Of a stretch of DNA of 64,000 nt, positions 1 to 13,817 are shown piece after piece; position 1 is the first letter of the stretch; each line of letters starts with the position of its first letter. A program made the position numbers and the translations under genes. The notes beneath the pieces are model-generated. The model was given only the letters and a program-made list of their open reading frames with translations, was not told the origin of the DNA and did no database searches. The DNA is taken from assembly GCA_013433145.1 (NCBI GenBank), contig CM024183.1:1391501-1455500 (forward strand), in the 5' to 3' direction. The stretch is from Ascaris suum. Its lineage: Eukaryota > Nematoda > Chromadorea > Rhabditida > Ascarididae.

Positions 1-1133
1 ATCTTTATATCATATATTGAATGAACATTTAAGTATATAGTACACTTCGTATATATAATCCCATTGTCTTACTTTGATATTAAACTGTATTGAAATTGTC
101 CTATTCATAGTGCGCTCTAAATTATTCATTTCTTTTTGCGTTTACAGCATTATTGCAGCATCATATTCATCGATTTGTTATTGCAATTGATTTTTGAAGA
201 AATTATTGCATAGATAGAGATTGCCGGAAATTTACAACCATTTTTTATAATCGTTAGATTGCATTCCATATGTTGGGTAGCTTAAGAGACTTATTATCTC
301 CTTAATTAAGAAATTAAAAAGCCAATTCGTTTACATATATTTCTATATATATTTAGTTTTTTTTGAGATTCTTTCGGAATATAATTACAATTCAATGAGC
401 ATTTTCGATGGATCAATCAACAGTGATTAAGAATGATAAGGGTAGTTGTGCTGTTTCAAAGAGCATTTTTTGGCGATGAAATATCCCAGATCATTTTCTC
501 TTGCTAATTACAGCTTATTACCTTGAAAGATATTTTTATTATGAGGACTCTTCCAGAATTCTCCTTCCCCCCTCCCCTCCCCCTCCCACTTTGTCATTTC
601 CCTCTATTTGCTCTCTTCGCTTATTCTTTCTTGATCGATGTTACTCAATAGCGTCACAAATTACCTCATAATTAACTTCTATATATCTCAAAAATTCTAC
701 GATAACAAACGAGTAACATTCGAGTATAGATGAGTATAAATTAGACAATATTTACATAATGATGTGTTCACATTATATGAATAATTTTTAAGTGGGAATG
801 CGAATTGATGCATCCGATTTGAAAGTGAATGTCGGATATAAAAGTGAAATGCGAACATTTGATGGATAGGCGAACAAGTTTCAATTTCGGCGATGACCCC
901 ATTCCTGAAACACTTTCACTCAATCATCGCCATCTAGACTCTATAAAACCTGTTTATACTACTTATACAAATACGCTGAATGAGAAGGGAACGTTGGATA
1001 AGCGGCAAATGAGACACAAAAAAAGTTATATATACAGTATTGACTATAAAAGTAATCATAGTCAATATTCCATGAAATTTCCTCATATTTGGTTGAGAAA
1101 TATGGAATTAGGGAGTGGGGATGGAGGGAGGGT

Positions 1134-1147
1134 GGGGGGGGGGGGGG
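1134..1147. repeat. Poly-G tract, 14 bases
   Basis: Fourteen consecutive G on the plus strand in a purine-rich stretch. Confidence 0.95.
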
Positions 1148-1581
1148 AATTGGGAAACGAGAGGAGAAGTAGAGAAGGGGAGAATTAGAAATGCAAATAA
1201 TAAGAAGCAATTTAAAAACTTAAAAACTTATATGAATGATAATACTAGTAATAAAAGAGTACGATAATAAAAGTGCATTATTGATCTATTTCTTCATTGA
1301 AATTTCTTTGAAGAATTATTTCATATTTGCATTAAAATATTATTGAAAATAAAAAATTATTGAAAAAAAAAAATTTTTTTTTTTTGAAATTATAATATCA
1401 TTGCAAATTCTCTCTTTATTGTATCTTCTCCTCCTATAGTGTATAATAAGTGTCTACATGTCTGCCTGTGTGCATTGTATGTGTCCGTATGCCTGCTCGT
1501 CTCTAAGTTTATTTTCTGCGTAATTATTTGAATGTTCAAATTTTATTCCATATTTGAATCATTTACCTATATTAATTTCAG

Positions 1582-1760
1582 TAGAATTTACATTGAACTT
1601 GAGTCTTCTATGTAAATCTATTTGCTCATCTGATTCGAATACAAACTATTGGTTAACCGTTAAAAGGTTGAAAGGCCGTCGCCGTTGGAGAGTAGCATGG
1701 TTCAACCCAAAAATCTTTGAAGATGTGCTAAACCTTAGTCGTGGTCTTGGGATGAACTGA
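1582..1760 (+). other. Exon-like open stretch, product unknown
   Basis: An AATTTCAG acceptor is followed by 58 open codons and a stop. The second half is of higher complexity, with basic and aromatic residues (RLKGRRRWRVAWFNPKIFE). I recognise no family and see no partner exon, so it could be the last exon of a plus-strand gene lying mostly outside the window, or chance. Confidence 0.2.
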
Positions 1761-2000
1761 TCGGTTTTGATCCATCTGTGAGCGGAAATGAGACCGATTT
1801 TTGCCTCTCTCTATAGAGACATGGATTGAATTAGGTTTTTCCCTCAATCACTGCTTAAGCGAGGTCCAGGATTCTTTCACTCACATGATATCTAGGAACA
1901 CCAGATCCAGCATCGTGATTCACTCACACCCTTTATACTCAAAAGCAGTTATCGTTAAAAATTTTTTAAAGAACATTCGCTCAATTTTTTCATTACCATT

Positions 2001-2118
<118 letters not shown>

Positions 2119-2827
2119 AATATTAGTACAATATGGAAGTTATTTATTGGTTGAATTATTAACTGGGTGATGTTTCCATTCAATAATTCATCAACAGAAT
2201 TTGAGATATTTGGACAATGGAAGATTATAGATAGGATTTTATTTATTTATTTATTTCTTATTTCTTTTAAATTACGCTTTCAAGTAGCAATCATGCACAT
2301 TAGCGTTTCATATTCTAAACGATTCAAGAATTATTAGCACAAATATCTGTCTGACTATTTAGTTCAGCCATTAATATTAGAATTGACTTATCCTTATAGA
2401 TGAGGGAGAATCATCGAATTATTGCCGAAATTCACCGTCTTTTTTATGCAAAAGCTAAATTTCAAACGATTTTCCCATCTGTCCTCTTTATAATCGTAAA
2501 AAGTTTCTTTGAAAATATTTTCACTTTCCATTTAATTTTTATTTTATAAAATTTCATTTGCTATGAAATTTTGGTTGAAATTTTTGCTAGTATAATAAGA
2601 GTATGGCGAATGTTTCGGCGTTATATGTGTCAAATCTGTTACGTAATATACCAGATTCTTAAAGAGAAACGTTTCCCGAATGCGATGTATTGGTTAATGA
2701 AACCGGATCCAGAAAATAGGTAATTGTGTCACTGCCATTTCAAATCTCTCTTCGACGATTACCGTTCAACTATCTCGTCCCATTTATATCAGCAATACTT
2801 CATCATATCCTCTAAAGTGTAGAACAT

Positions 2828-2831
<4 letters not shown>

Positions 2832-2889
<58 letters not shown>
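2832..2889. repeat. (TC)n microsatellite
   Basis: About 29 TC units without interruption, in a non-coding stretch. Confidence 0.98.
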
Positions 2890-2892
<3 letters not shown>

Positions 2893-4322
2893 ATTCTCTA
2901 TTCATCTCATTATTTGTTCGAATTTCTCTCGATGATCTCATCTTTTAAAATATTATTTTATTTGTATATCTTTTGAGTTATGCTCTTTCTTCAATCATTT
3001 TCTTTATTATTCGAATATAAAAAATTTTGACAATTACCATGAATGGTATTGCGAAGATTTACACTTTCATTCGAAATTTACGGTTAAAGAAAGAAAGAAA
3101 GAAAGAGAGACAATTCAACGAGAGAAACCAAAGAAAAAAAGCCTGCTTCTAATGTGTACCATTTGCGAGGTCGCTAATTTCTACGTATAACGGGTTCAAA
3201 TCGTTTACTCAATTAAATAATGATTCAAATCGTTCGAGTATTAAACTATCGGCCCATGCGTCTCGAGTTCGATTCCTCTCCCGGGCGGTCCTTTTTCTTT
3301 AGCTTTATCATACGAGTCACTCACATAATAAGCGCACTTCTTTATTCCATAATCGAAGGTGTTGAGAATTTTCATATAGGTTCATGCTTATTAAATGTAC
3401 CATGAAAGTGATAGCATATCTCCCTCGTGGATGCACATCGACGTTGAAATTTTCTAAACGGGAAAAAGCGAAATGAAAGCACGCCTATCTTGTATCATCT
3501 ATTTATGCATTTTTGCATATTTGCTCTCGAAAGTCCTATAATGTCGGCTTCACGTCTTGCATATGTATGTGTGTGTCTGTCTACCTGACAGCTTCAACTG
3601 CATAAAACAATTACAAATGTGCCCAATAAAGTGAACTACACTCGCCTTTCCAATCTCGAAAAGACCTATGGCCATTTAAAGAGCTCAAAATTGTCCACAT
3701 TTCTTTTTATTTCTTATCGCTGAGGCCCCCAAAAAAGGGACTCATGTGCAAAAAATTTCGATGGACTGTGGAATCAGCTGAAATAGGAATCCTCGTTTTG
3801 CAGACGCTTCTTTTTACAGGTTTGTGAGACTGAGCGATCAAATAAGCCTGGTACAAAAAACGCATGCCGTGCTATGCCCACTTGCATGTTTCTATATTTG
3901 TTTTTAAATATATTACAGACGATATTGTCGTGCTATCTGACTAATTGAAGGTCTATGCCCCGAGGGCATCATGTCGGGCGAATTTCAACCCTCACATGTA
4001 TTCAATCGACGCAATGCGATTTTTTGAGCATGGCACAATGTTCCACGTTGATTATTACATCGTTCATGAGACAAGTTTTTTTCTCGTCGATTGTGTTTTG
4101 CTCAATTGTGTTGTACAAATGCTAGAAAACACGTTCTACCAAGCACTTGAGAACGAATCATAAATAATTTATTCATCAATTAAAATATCATTTGAATGTA
4201 TTTTAATTATTTTCTTCTTCGAATATATTTCATTTATTTGCTTTATTCACTTATCTTCGGTCAAGAATTATTTTATTTTCATCATCTATTCGAGGAGATT
4301 TCTATATTGGATAATACCAGTC

Positions 4323-4457
<135 letters not shown>

Positions 4458-7120
4458 CCATATTAATTAATCATACTGAATTATTCGGCTCATCTTAAAA
4501 TCACCAACGAAAATCATTTGAGGATTATTGCTGTAAAACCTAAAATTGAAAAATTTATTAACTAACGACGACGAAATTAGCGCACCTGTAAATTTGCATT
4601 TCTTCATTCTCGCTTTAATGGAGCCTTTTCGTCGTTATCCTTTCCATAACTCTAATTCATTGCTTTCTACTTTTTTTTTCTACTCACCTTTCTGTTCACT
4701 CATCAATATAAGTTTGTCAGCAAAACGAAAAGAAAAGCGTTTCCTTACAGCAATATGACGATTGCCTCTTCAATACACTCAATACAAGGCCATTCGCAAA
4801 TATAACTTCGAATGTACCTACTATAGTACAATAAAACAAGTATTTATGCATTAAAATACTTTACAATTTACCTTTTAAATATAGATATATGATATTCACA
4901 AACAGACATTCACAGACAAATATGCACGGACAAAAATACACAAATAAATATGCGTTAATTTCTATGAAATTTTTTTTTTTTTTGAAGAAATTCCGCCTTA
5001 TTAAGTTGCCGCTGTGTTGATATAACGACAAGTACGTTCCACTTGAACTTTAAAGGTCATTTTTATACTTTTATTTTCTCTTTCTCTCATATTCAAATGC
5101 ACTTTCGTTAATTTTTCAACTTATTAGGCCATTCAACTGGAAATCGATAGAAGTATAAATGAAAATTTTAAAGAACGACCTTTATTGAGAGATTCAAACA
5201 ATTATACAAAATATCATAATAGAATTGACAGCAATAATTTCGAATAACGCAAAAGATAAATAGAGAAACTAAAAGAACACATAAAATATGTGATATGATA
5301 GAACGAAAAAAAAATTATTAGCACTATTTAAAGCTTTATTGATTTTTACGACAGACACGTTGCCAACAAAAAATTATCTTTGCAGAGAAAACGAGTGAAA
5401 TTTTTCATTTTAGTGATCGAATTTTTGTTCGATTTAATGAGACGACTAATTGCTAATCCTGTTCTATATTTTATGAGCGCCAATTTGAGGGCATTTTCCA
5501 TTTGGTGAAATATTTCACCGCCCCGGATGAAAATCATCTTCGATTCGAACGATAGATCCTTTCCCCATATAATTATTCACTATGAGATAATTTTAACAAG
5601 AATGCTTTGAAATATTTTCATATCGTTCTTCGATGTTTCACTTTTTTTTTTGGTATTTATTTTAAACGATATTTTATAAATTTGTTAAATTTTTACTCGT
5701 CTTATTAACATTCAGAGATTTGTTAGCCATTGAATAATGTTCTCTATGACGATTCATTTAATATATCGTCGATAGAAAACTATTGAAAATTGTAACACTA
5801 GAATTGAAAATAACGCTTGGTTGTTTTGACGCTTAAATGGTAGATTTTAATGGTGGGATGGTGTTATATTTACTTTGTTATTTATTATATTTACTTTATT
5901 ATAACCATTAATGTTATGTTTGTTATACAATTCAACAATATTAGACAATATTATAGCAGTAGTAATAGCTCTTATTACAGTAGTTAATTTATTACTACTT
6001 ACCATTAACGCATAAATATAGGGGGCATTGTTTTTTTTTATTTCTTCAAGAACGACTTCACACATACCTCAAAGGTAGATTTTTTCCCTTCAATCTCATT
6101 CATTTATAGTCGACTCTTATCCTACTCATTATTAATCATTAATGAAGTAAGAATATTATTACTATTAATGAGGTTTTCCCGCTTTTTTGGCATTTAAAAC
6201 TGGTGGCATTTGCAAAACTGGCGATGCAATTTTTTTTTTGTTGCATTTAAATGATGGTAATTGCAAATTTTACAATAAAATTTGCAAAAATTCATAAAAT
6301 TTTCAACTATAAATGCTCTAAATATGCTAATAGAAATAATATGGAGAAAATTTTATGCAATAATCAGTCGGATTTTAGCGGTTTTTTTTTGTTTGTGCGT
6401 TTAACGATTGCTTTTAGCTAAATATATACACTAAACTCCGAAGAACATTGAAAATGAGTTCCAAATAAAAAAAAACGAATTTTTTTTTCTCGGAATAGAA
6501 ATGAATTTTTTTTCAATATTTTTCTGTCTTTAATACTTTTTTCCCAAAATATTACCTCAATCTGCGATGAAATCATTTACACATTTCAGAATCGATTTTT
6601 TTTTTGTAGATTTTTAAAAAAGTTTCGGCAAAATTTTATAATTTCAGTAGAGTTTCTCGTTCATTCTCGAAGATTGAAAATTTTTTACTTGAAAATTCGA
6701 CAAAATTTGGCAAAATTCCAATTTTTATTCAACGAATAAAATTATCTTAATTGATTGATATCGATGTGCTCGAGTGAGTGAACTTAATATTTTTGAAGAT
6801 TTAGAATAATTCATAAATATTCGCAAATGATAAAACATTATATTCATTGCTATTACAACATTATAAACGTTTTGAATATGTGATAGGTTGATTTGACGTT
6901 GAAAGTGATGAATGATTTCACCATTAAACTGAGCTTTCCATTTTTTTTTTCTTGACTTCATTCCCTTTGCTTGTAGTGTTCGATGCTTGATAAAATGCTG
7001 CAATAATTTTATGCGCTCTTATTCACCATTTTCACACGATTCCCTCTCATAGTTGTTTCTCACTGCAACGATACATCAACTCTTATCGTTAATTTTTGAA
7101 ATAATCTTATATAAATTTAT

Positions 7121-7293
<173 letters not shown>

Positions 7294-7780
7294 CGCACAA
7301 ATTTTTGTTAAAATATTTATTTTCTAGAAATGAAATTTGCTAAAATTCTTACAAAAATGAAGTGAATTTAATTTTATGTTTATGTATTTTTTTTAAATGA
7401 TTTTTTCCACGTTTTTATTTTTTTTTGTTTTAAAATTTTTCAGTATTTCCATAATGAGAAAGAAATAATCAATCATCACTTATATAATGATAACAAATAT
7501 GAATAGAAGACTCCTCAATAAAATAATTTAAATTTCTCTAAAAAGAGTTGTTGAAAATTTTTATTCATTTATCTCTCAAAGTTATTTTACGATATAATCG
7601 TTGAAAAAAAAAATTCGTCGTGTTTATTTTTTCCCACTTTAATTTTATTCAAATATTGTTTAGTGAAGATTTCATTTCCATCTTTATAGTTTTCGATTTT
7701 TCTACAATACAATCGGGGTTTACCTATGTCATTCATTTATGAATATTCATGCCATATGCCTTCAAATTTGCATAAAGTTT

Positions 7781-7800
7781 GTTTTTTTTTCAGGTAAGTG
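7781..7800 (+). promoter_or_regulatory. Joined 3' and 5' splice site (recursive-splice-like)
   Basis: A T-tract with CAG (7791-7793) is followed at once by GTAAGTG, so a consensus acceptor and donor abut with no exon between. It may be a ratchet site in a long plus-strand intron, or an acceptor whose exon begins GTA (30 open codons to a stop at about 7886), or chance. Confidence 0.35.
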
Positions 7801-8078
7801 ATAGAAGGGCATACAAAATATTAACAATTAAAGATATCTTCATACCAAAAGGTTTATATCGCTCGTATTCAATTAAAAAGTCCTAGAAAAATTCAATTAA
7901 CCAATTTTGAGGTTTATATTATTTATAGATGAGTTGATTCATCGCTATCGCCACTCATCTAGAGCACAATGATAAGGTCAAAGGTTATTGTGGACAATTT
8001 TGTGCTATTGCTTTATGTTGATAATTTTTCGTGGGTTTTGCTCGCTGAAGTATAGCGAACAGCGATCGCCGTCTGTCG

Positions 8079-8176
8079 ATTCCGGTTTGCCGGTCAAACT
8101 TTAGTGCGTCATTGCAATGTCCCTCTTCACGGAATGCCACATTCGGGTTTGGCGGTCATCTTTACGTTCATTGCAA
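8079..8176. repeat. Imperfect direct duplication, about 38-bp unit
   Basis: Copies at 8079-8117 and 8141-8176 share ATTC.GGTTTG.CGGTCA and a GTCATTGCAA-like end. Confidence 0.8.
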
Positions 8177-9157
8177 AAATTACTTCCGTTCTTTGAATTA
8201 TTCATTCTCAATATTTGTGCAATCTTTGGCACATTAAATTTTAGACGTTGCCTAAACTAATTAAACTTCTTGAATATGCAATAAATTTGACAAAATTTTC
8301 AGGCAAAAACCAGAGAGAAGGAGAGAATTAAGTGTCTTTTTTTCCCAAATAGGTGATTTTCCCAAAACGTCTTTTCCCAAAATTCAGGTGATTTTTTCCC
8401 AAAAGAAGATTTGGTGAAACACAACAGTAGTATATAAATATGTGAAAACCATTGCTTTTTCAAGTTCATTTTAGTACGAAGACGTTTGTTGAGGAAGTCT
8501 TGAGGAAAAGATTTATATTTAAAAAAAAACCCTGCAAATTGAAATGGTTGTAGATTTTTTATGACCATAAGAAATATAAAGAAAGACGAAAGTTAGCATA
8601 TCGATATGGATTTATCATCAACAACAATACCTTACTAAAAGTGTGTTTAGCTCAATGATAAAAATGAGCGGTGAGCCCAGAAGGTTGGGAAGGGGAAGAG
8701 AGCGATTCCCGTACTCTTCGTTTCACCAGTTATCAATACCGGAGGGGTCACTATTTGTAATTCGGAATATCTTTGAATTCCATATAGTTATTACAGTTTT
8801 TTATTATTAGGAAAAAAATGATGGATAAAAATATCTGTAATGAGCACTTGATATGATAAAGATAATTGGCTAAATAACGCTGAGATATTACTGATAACGC
8901 TAAAAACATAGACTAGTGATTAAATTTACTTACGAAAGTGTGCAGATATTATGAAGAGATATTAGTTATATTTTTTAAATGTCAATCATAATAAATTATA
9001 AACTAATACGGCGGATATGAAAATTGATACTTCAAAGGCACAACTCTCTAACAATAATAATAATAGTAAAATAGCACTAATATCGATCGGTCTTTCCTTA
9101 TTTATCATACGTATTTCTAGCTTTCCTTTTCACTATCACATTATTATCACCCGTTGA

Positions 9158-9231
9158 GCATACCTGTTTATTGCGTGTCATTCATTTATACCTTTTTGCA
9201 TACCTGTTTATTACGTGCCACCCATTTAACC
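9158..9231. repeat. Tandem duplication, 40-bp period
   Basis: Copies start at 9158 and 9198, each beginning GCATACCTGTTTATT and then diverging slightly. Confidence 0.85.
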
Positions 9232-10606
9232 AGACGTTTCTAGATGGCCCTAGTTGATGAGATGGTATACGTCTACATGTGGTGACTTGTTACTCGTTAT
9301 GCCACAAAAAAATGTTTATAAATTAAAAAAAAAATTAATGACACGGAAAGTTTTCGTTTAAATTTAGCCACTATGTAGTCATTCGCACACTTCACATAAA
9401 GTGCCAGTTTTTTTTTTCACCGTTACACAATAAATTGCTAACGAATCGACGAATGAGTAATGCAATAATGGGATTGCACTTTAGTTGTGTAAATGCAATA
9501 TTGCAATTTATAAATTCAAAAAAAAAATTCTAATTTAGCGCCAAAAATTTTCTCTTTGTTTTCAACGATCCATGATATGTAATGATCGCGTACATGTGTT
9601 GAACATCTGCTATTGGCGTCGAGGTGGGTACCGCCTTAATTCTTGAAACGACAACTCACCTCATAAATAGTTGTATATTGTCCGTTACGAGTACTACTTT
9701 CTTCTTTGAAATTTTTATTTAAATTTATGAATTTGAAATTGTCGATGAGAATTTGTTCGTGGTATATCAGTTAATCAAATCGTAATGGTGAGAAAATAAT
9801 TGCCATCCATTGTAATCGGCAATATACAACGAATATGGGAATCCACTATAATAGTATTTTTTCTTTTATTGTAAGCCATGAAACGTTTATTATGGGATCG
9901 TTGAAAATTTTAGACTGGCTTACGTTGTTGCCACTCCATCATAATTCACATAATAGTTGGTTCATTCTCCTCTCCTCTATTCCTTACCTCTCCCTCCCTT
10001 CCCGTCCCGTCCCCCTCCCCTCCATCCTTCCAACCCTCTTAACACATCTCTGGTCGAGATATAAGCCTGAAAGCAAATGCTCATCGCATTAAATTGAATT
10101 TACGGTTAATTTGGTTTCATGTGACTGTATTATATATGTTCTAGCTATTGTCACCGCTATCGAGATATGCTTTGTGACTCATCTTTCAAAGTGGATGATA
10201 GAAAAATCGCTCCTATGTGGGAAAATAATCAGCAAACCATAAAAAGCACTGTTCACCGTTAATAATGCGCCTCCCCCATTCTTTCGCCCTTCCCCATCCG
10301 TAGTCAGTCCTTAACGGGGCTATATAAAGTTTGCACTGTCGTATGCACCGACGATCAACAATGAAACCAGTAAGCGTTGATGGCTGTAAACATCAACATA
10401 TACGATGACCCATTAGCGGCGTTTAGGCGCATATATAAAGATTTAGCAAGTGAGAGCGGGGGACAAAGAGCTTGATGGGAGCTCATTAAAAGGGTCAGTG
10501 GGGTCATCATTGTAAGTGTGATTCCCGCCATGAAGCATATCCCCCATTAACTGTTCATTAGAATGGTAGAATAACCGGCTGCTCCACATATTCAAATAAA
10601 TCGAAT

Positions 10607-10631
10607 ACTTGAATTCAAGTACTCGAGTACT
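10607..10631. repeat. Two overlapping 14-bp palindromes
   Basis: ACTTGAATTCAAGT (10607-10620) and AGTACTCGAGTACT (10618-10631) share three bases. The first holds two inverted CTTGA/TCAAG half-sites, which resemble NK-2 homeodomain targets; the regulatory role is speculative. Confidence 0.9.
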
Positions 10632-11079
10632 CAAATACAAATTTATATTCAAATTGAAATAAATTAGTGGCTATTTATCTTGAATATTATTGCTTAGCGG
10701 ATATAGCATTTATGTTAGATTTGTGACCTGTTTATATAAAGCCGAATTTTACAGTAATACTCCGATTATAAGACCATTGGGTTTCTAAGTTATTTTTTAA
10801 AAAATTTTTAATACAACAAACGTTACAACGAAGAGGAAACATATCGCCATTGTTAAATTTTCACATGGAATGATTTCTAAATTGGAATAAAATGAATGAT
10901 TTCAATTTCTATTAGGCTTAACATTACCGGAGACCTATAAAATGGTATTTACAGTAATTTAGTTAATTATAACAACATAGAATCCTGTTGAATATTCCAT
11001 AAGACGAAAGGAAAGGTGGTGAATTCAGTTGAAATAAATGAATCGATTCATTAGTAGTTTTCATTGATGGACAAAGAAA

Positions 11080-11126
11080 TTTATTAGTGATTATCGAATA
11101 TTTAAGAATAGATAATCACTAATAAA
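11080..11126. repeat. Perfect inverted repeat, 16-bp arms
   Basis: Arms 11080-11095 (TTTATTAGTGATTATC) and 11111-11126 are exact reverse complements around a 15-base loop. No known element was recognised. Confidence 0.95.
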
Positions 11127-11692
11127 CCGTTGAAAGGTGGCAACAAAATACTAGACTTAAAAAATGAGGGAAAAGGTGTCGCGTCTAGATGCTAATATTC
11201 TCAGCGGTAATAGCAACTAAGCACGACCTTAGGTGGCGTCTACGAGAGGCAATTATTTTGATGGCTGCATGAGATGATCGCTCGATACTAGTTGTTGCTG
11301 ATGATGATAGACGATGATATTATTAGATGACGCACTATTGTTCTAATTGGCTTATAACATTTGGTAAGAGCGAATAGTGAACATCCCCGAGCGGCATTGA
11401 GCGGGGTTAGCATGAGGTCACTGAAGCTCCGACCTATCCGTCTCGGCCCCACGCTCACATGAGATGACCCCACCTGCCCTTGCAACAACATCACCCTAAA
11501 CCACTTGATGAATGAATCTCGTTATGCATCAACATATGCATCTGCGGTCATCGTCGTTGCCTTTGGCTATTTGTGTGGGTCTTATTGAGTCTTTTTTCGT
11601 CGTTTGCATTTTTTGAATATTTATTAAAGGCAAAGCGATGCTTTAAACTAGTTAGTTCTAACCACCACTCTGTTGCGTTGCTTTGTTTTGTG

Positions 11693-11795
<103 letters not shown>

Positions 11796-13732
11796 TAATG
11801 TTTTAGCTTATCAGACTATCATAATTAACGATCTGATAATTGCTTAATTAATTTCACGGTATCCGAATAAATCGGAGGGATCAACTACTTATCAATCGAA
11901 GCGCTTATTGATGAGCTTGAATATACCCGTGATTTAGAATATCCCTAACTAACTAAATTGTAGTTGTTGCCGCCGCTAGAGTGTAACGACGAACGAGCGA
12001 GAGGGGTTGTTAAAGTCATTTTTGGAAACGAGAAGAGAAGGGTGGTGGAATCATGGCATGATGGGGGTTTGTTTTTAACTCCAACTGCGGGGTTCGATTT
12101 CCAAGCACTCAAATTGGCAATTACTCAAATTTAACAACAAAAAAAATTTTTTTTCGAATATATATTGCCGAAAATTACCCATCTATATAGGGTTTTTTTT
12201 TTCGCCATTATGAATGATGTTTGTGTATTTATATTCATTAAAATGTTGGCGGGCGTTTTTTTTTTGATACGCACCGAAACAATTCGGAAAAAAAAACGAC
12301 ACATTGTGCCCCTATTGCGTAGAGCATTTCTCAACTCAGTTTTTTTTTTCTTTGCAATTTCATCAATTTTCTTCCACCAGAAATTTTCAAATTTGAAAAA
12401 AAGAAAATTTCTATTTCATAAAAAATTTCGGATCGATGAATGCTCCACTCATAAGGCTATCGAATAAGAAAGATTTTTTTTTTGCTTAATTATTTCCTCT
12501 CATTTCAAATTTTCATTTCTCCGCTTCCTTCTAATAATATCACGCAAGAAGGAACTTGAAGAAAAAAGCGCGCAAACAGAGGGCATTTTTTTTTCTCGCA
12601 TCGTAAAAAAAAAAATTGCAAACATTCTATAAGGGAAAATATCCACATAGACGATCGTCGAATGACCTTCATATTCACACAATATGATTCGCATAGAGCA
12701 ACTATTGCGTTCGCCTCGTTTCGACTCCATATTCGTATGCTGACCGTCGATGACATTTGCGCCTTGTAATATTGCCTTCCTACTATCTAGGGGATCTATA
12801 TTTAAGTGTATTTTAAAAAAAGACATAATAATATAAAATTTTGTTTCTTAATAGTGAAGTATTCTCATCTGTGTAAGACTTCTGCTACTCTTAATCTTTC
12901 GACTGTAAGTATCTTCACACTTCATAGTGGAAAAATTTGAGTGATTCATTTCATCATATTTGAGTGTTGCGTTTTAATCAGAAAAAAAATGAGAGCTTCT
13001 ACAACTCTTTTAATTATTTTATTATATTTCATTCATTTCTAATCAAAAATTTTGCATATTTTTATTTTTATTTTTATTTTCTTCGAATAGATTTTTCAAG
13101 TAAGACTAATTTCCATAGATGCAAATATTTATTCAACAGATTTTAAATCTTATCACAAAATACTTTAATTATGACATCAATAAGTAGTTTCAATTTAATT
13201 TAAAATAATAAGAGATATTTTTGTATAGTTTCGTTGAATGCATTCTTATTCACAAGTTAATTGGCGTCACATTCTTTCAATCACTCTCTCTCTTTTTTTT
13301 TCTCATATGAATTAAAGATTATGGTAGGCGGCAATAAAAAAAAACACGATTATATCTCGTTTCAGTCAAACAATATGATAATCTTTTATGATTAGTTCGG
13401 TGTAAAATCGTTTAGAAAAACAACTCATCTAAATTTAAAATTCATATTAAATTCCTTGTTTTAAATTCCAGTTCAGCGATTTTAAATTCTAATCCCTTAT
13501 TTCAAATTCATTTCGAATATTTGTCGAATGTGAATTCGAAATTCTATTCAATTTTAAGCATGCTTCGAAAATTATCCTACGTACAAAAAAATGATCATAG
13601 TATTAAGCAAAGATAGAATTGTTTTTATTTAGTGCATTTTTTTTTTGCAGTTTTTATATATATTTTTATAATGAACAGTTCAAACATATGTATATACGAT
13701 GAAGCCATTTTATACCTGGAAGGAAATTCGAA

Positions 13733-13817
13733 TGACCTGAAATTATAAATCATTCTATTTGCAGATTCACGTGCACTTGAACTGACCTGAAATTAGAGAA
13801 TATTCTATTTGCAAATC
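13733..13817. repeat. Direct duplication, 50-bp period
   Basis: TGACCTGAAATTA at 13733 and 13783, each followed by ATTCTATTTGCA.AT. Confidence 0.8.

Noticed and set aside
3225..3290. tRNA-like TTCGATTC T-loop
   Set aside because: The T-stem does not pair and no acceptor or anticodon arm fits. Similar loops near 12095 and 36047 fail too.
12165..12467. Plus-strand frame of 100 codons overlapping minus-strand frames
   Set aside because: Mostly Phe/Lys from T and A runs, no splice context.
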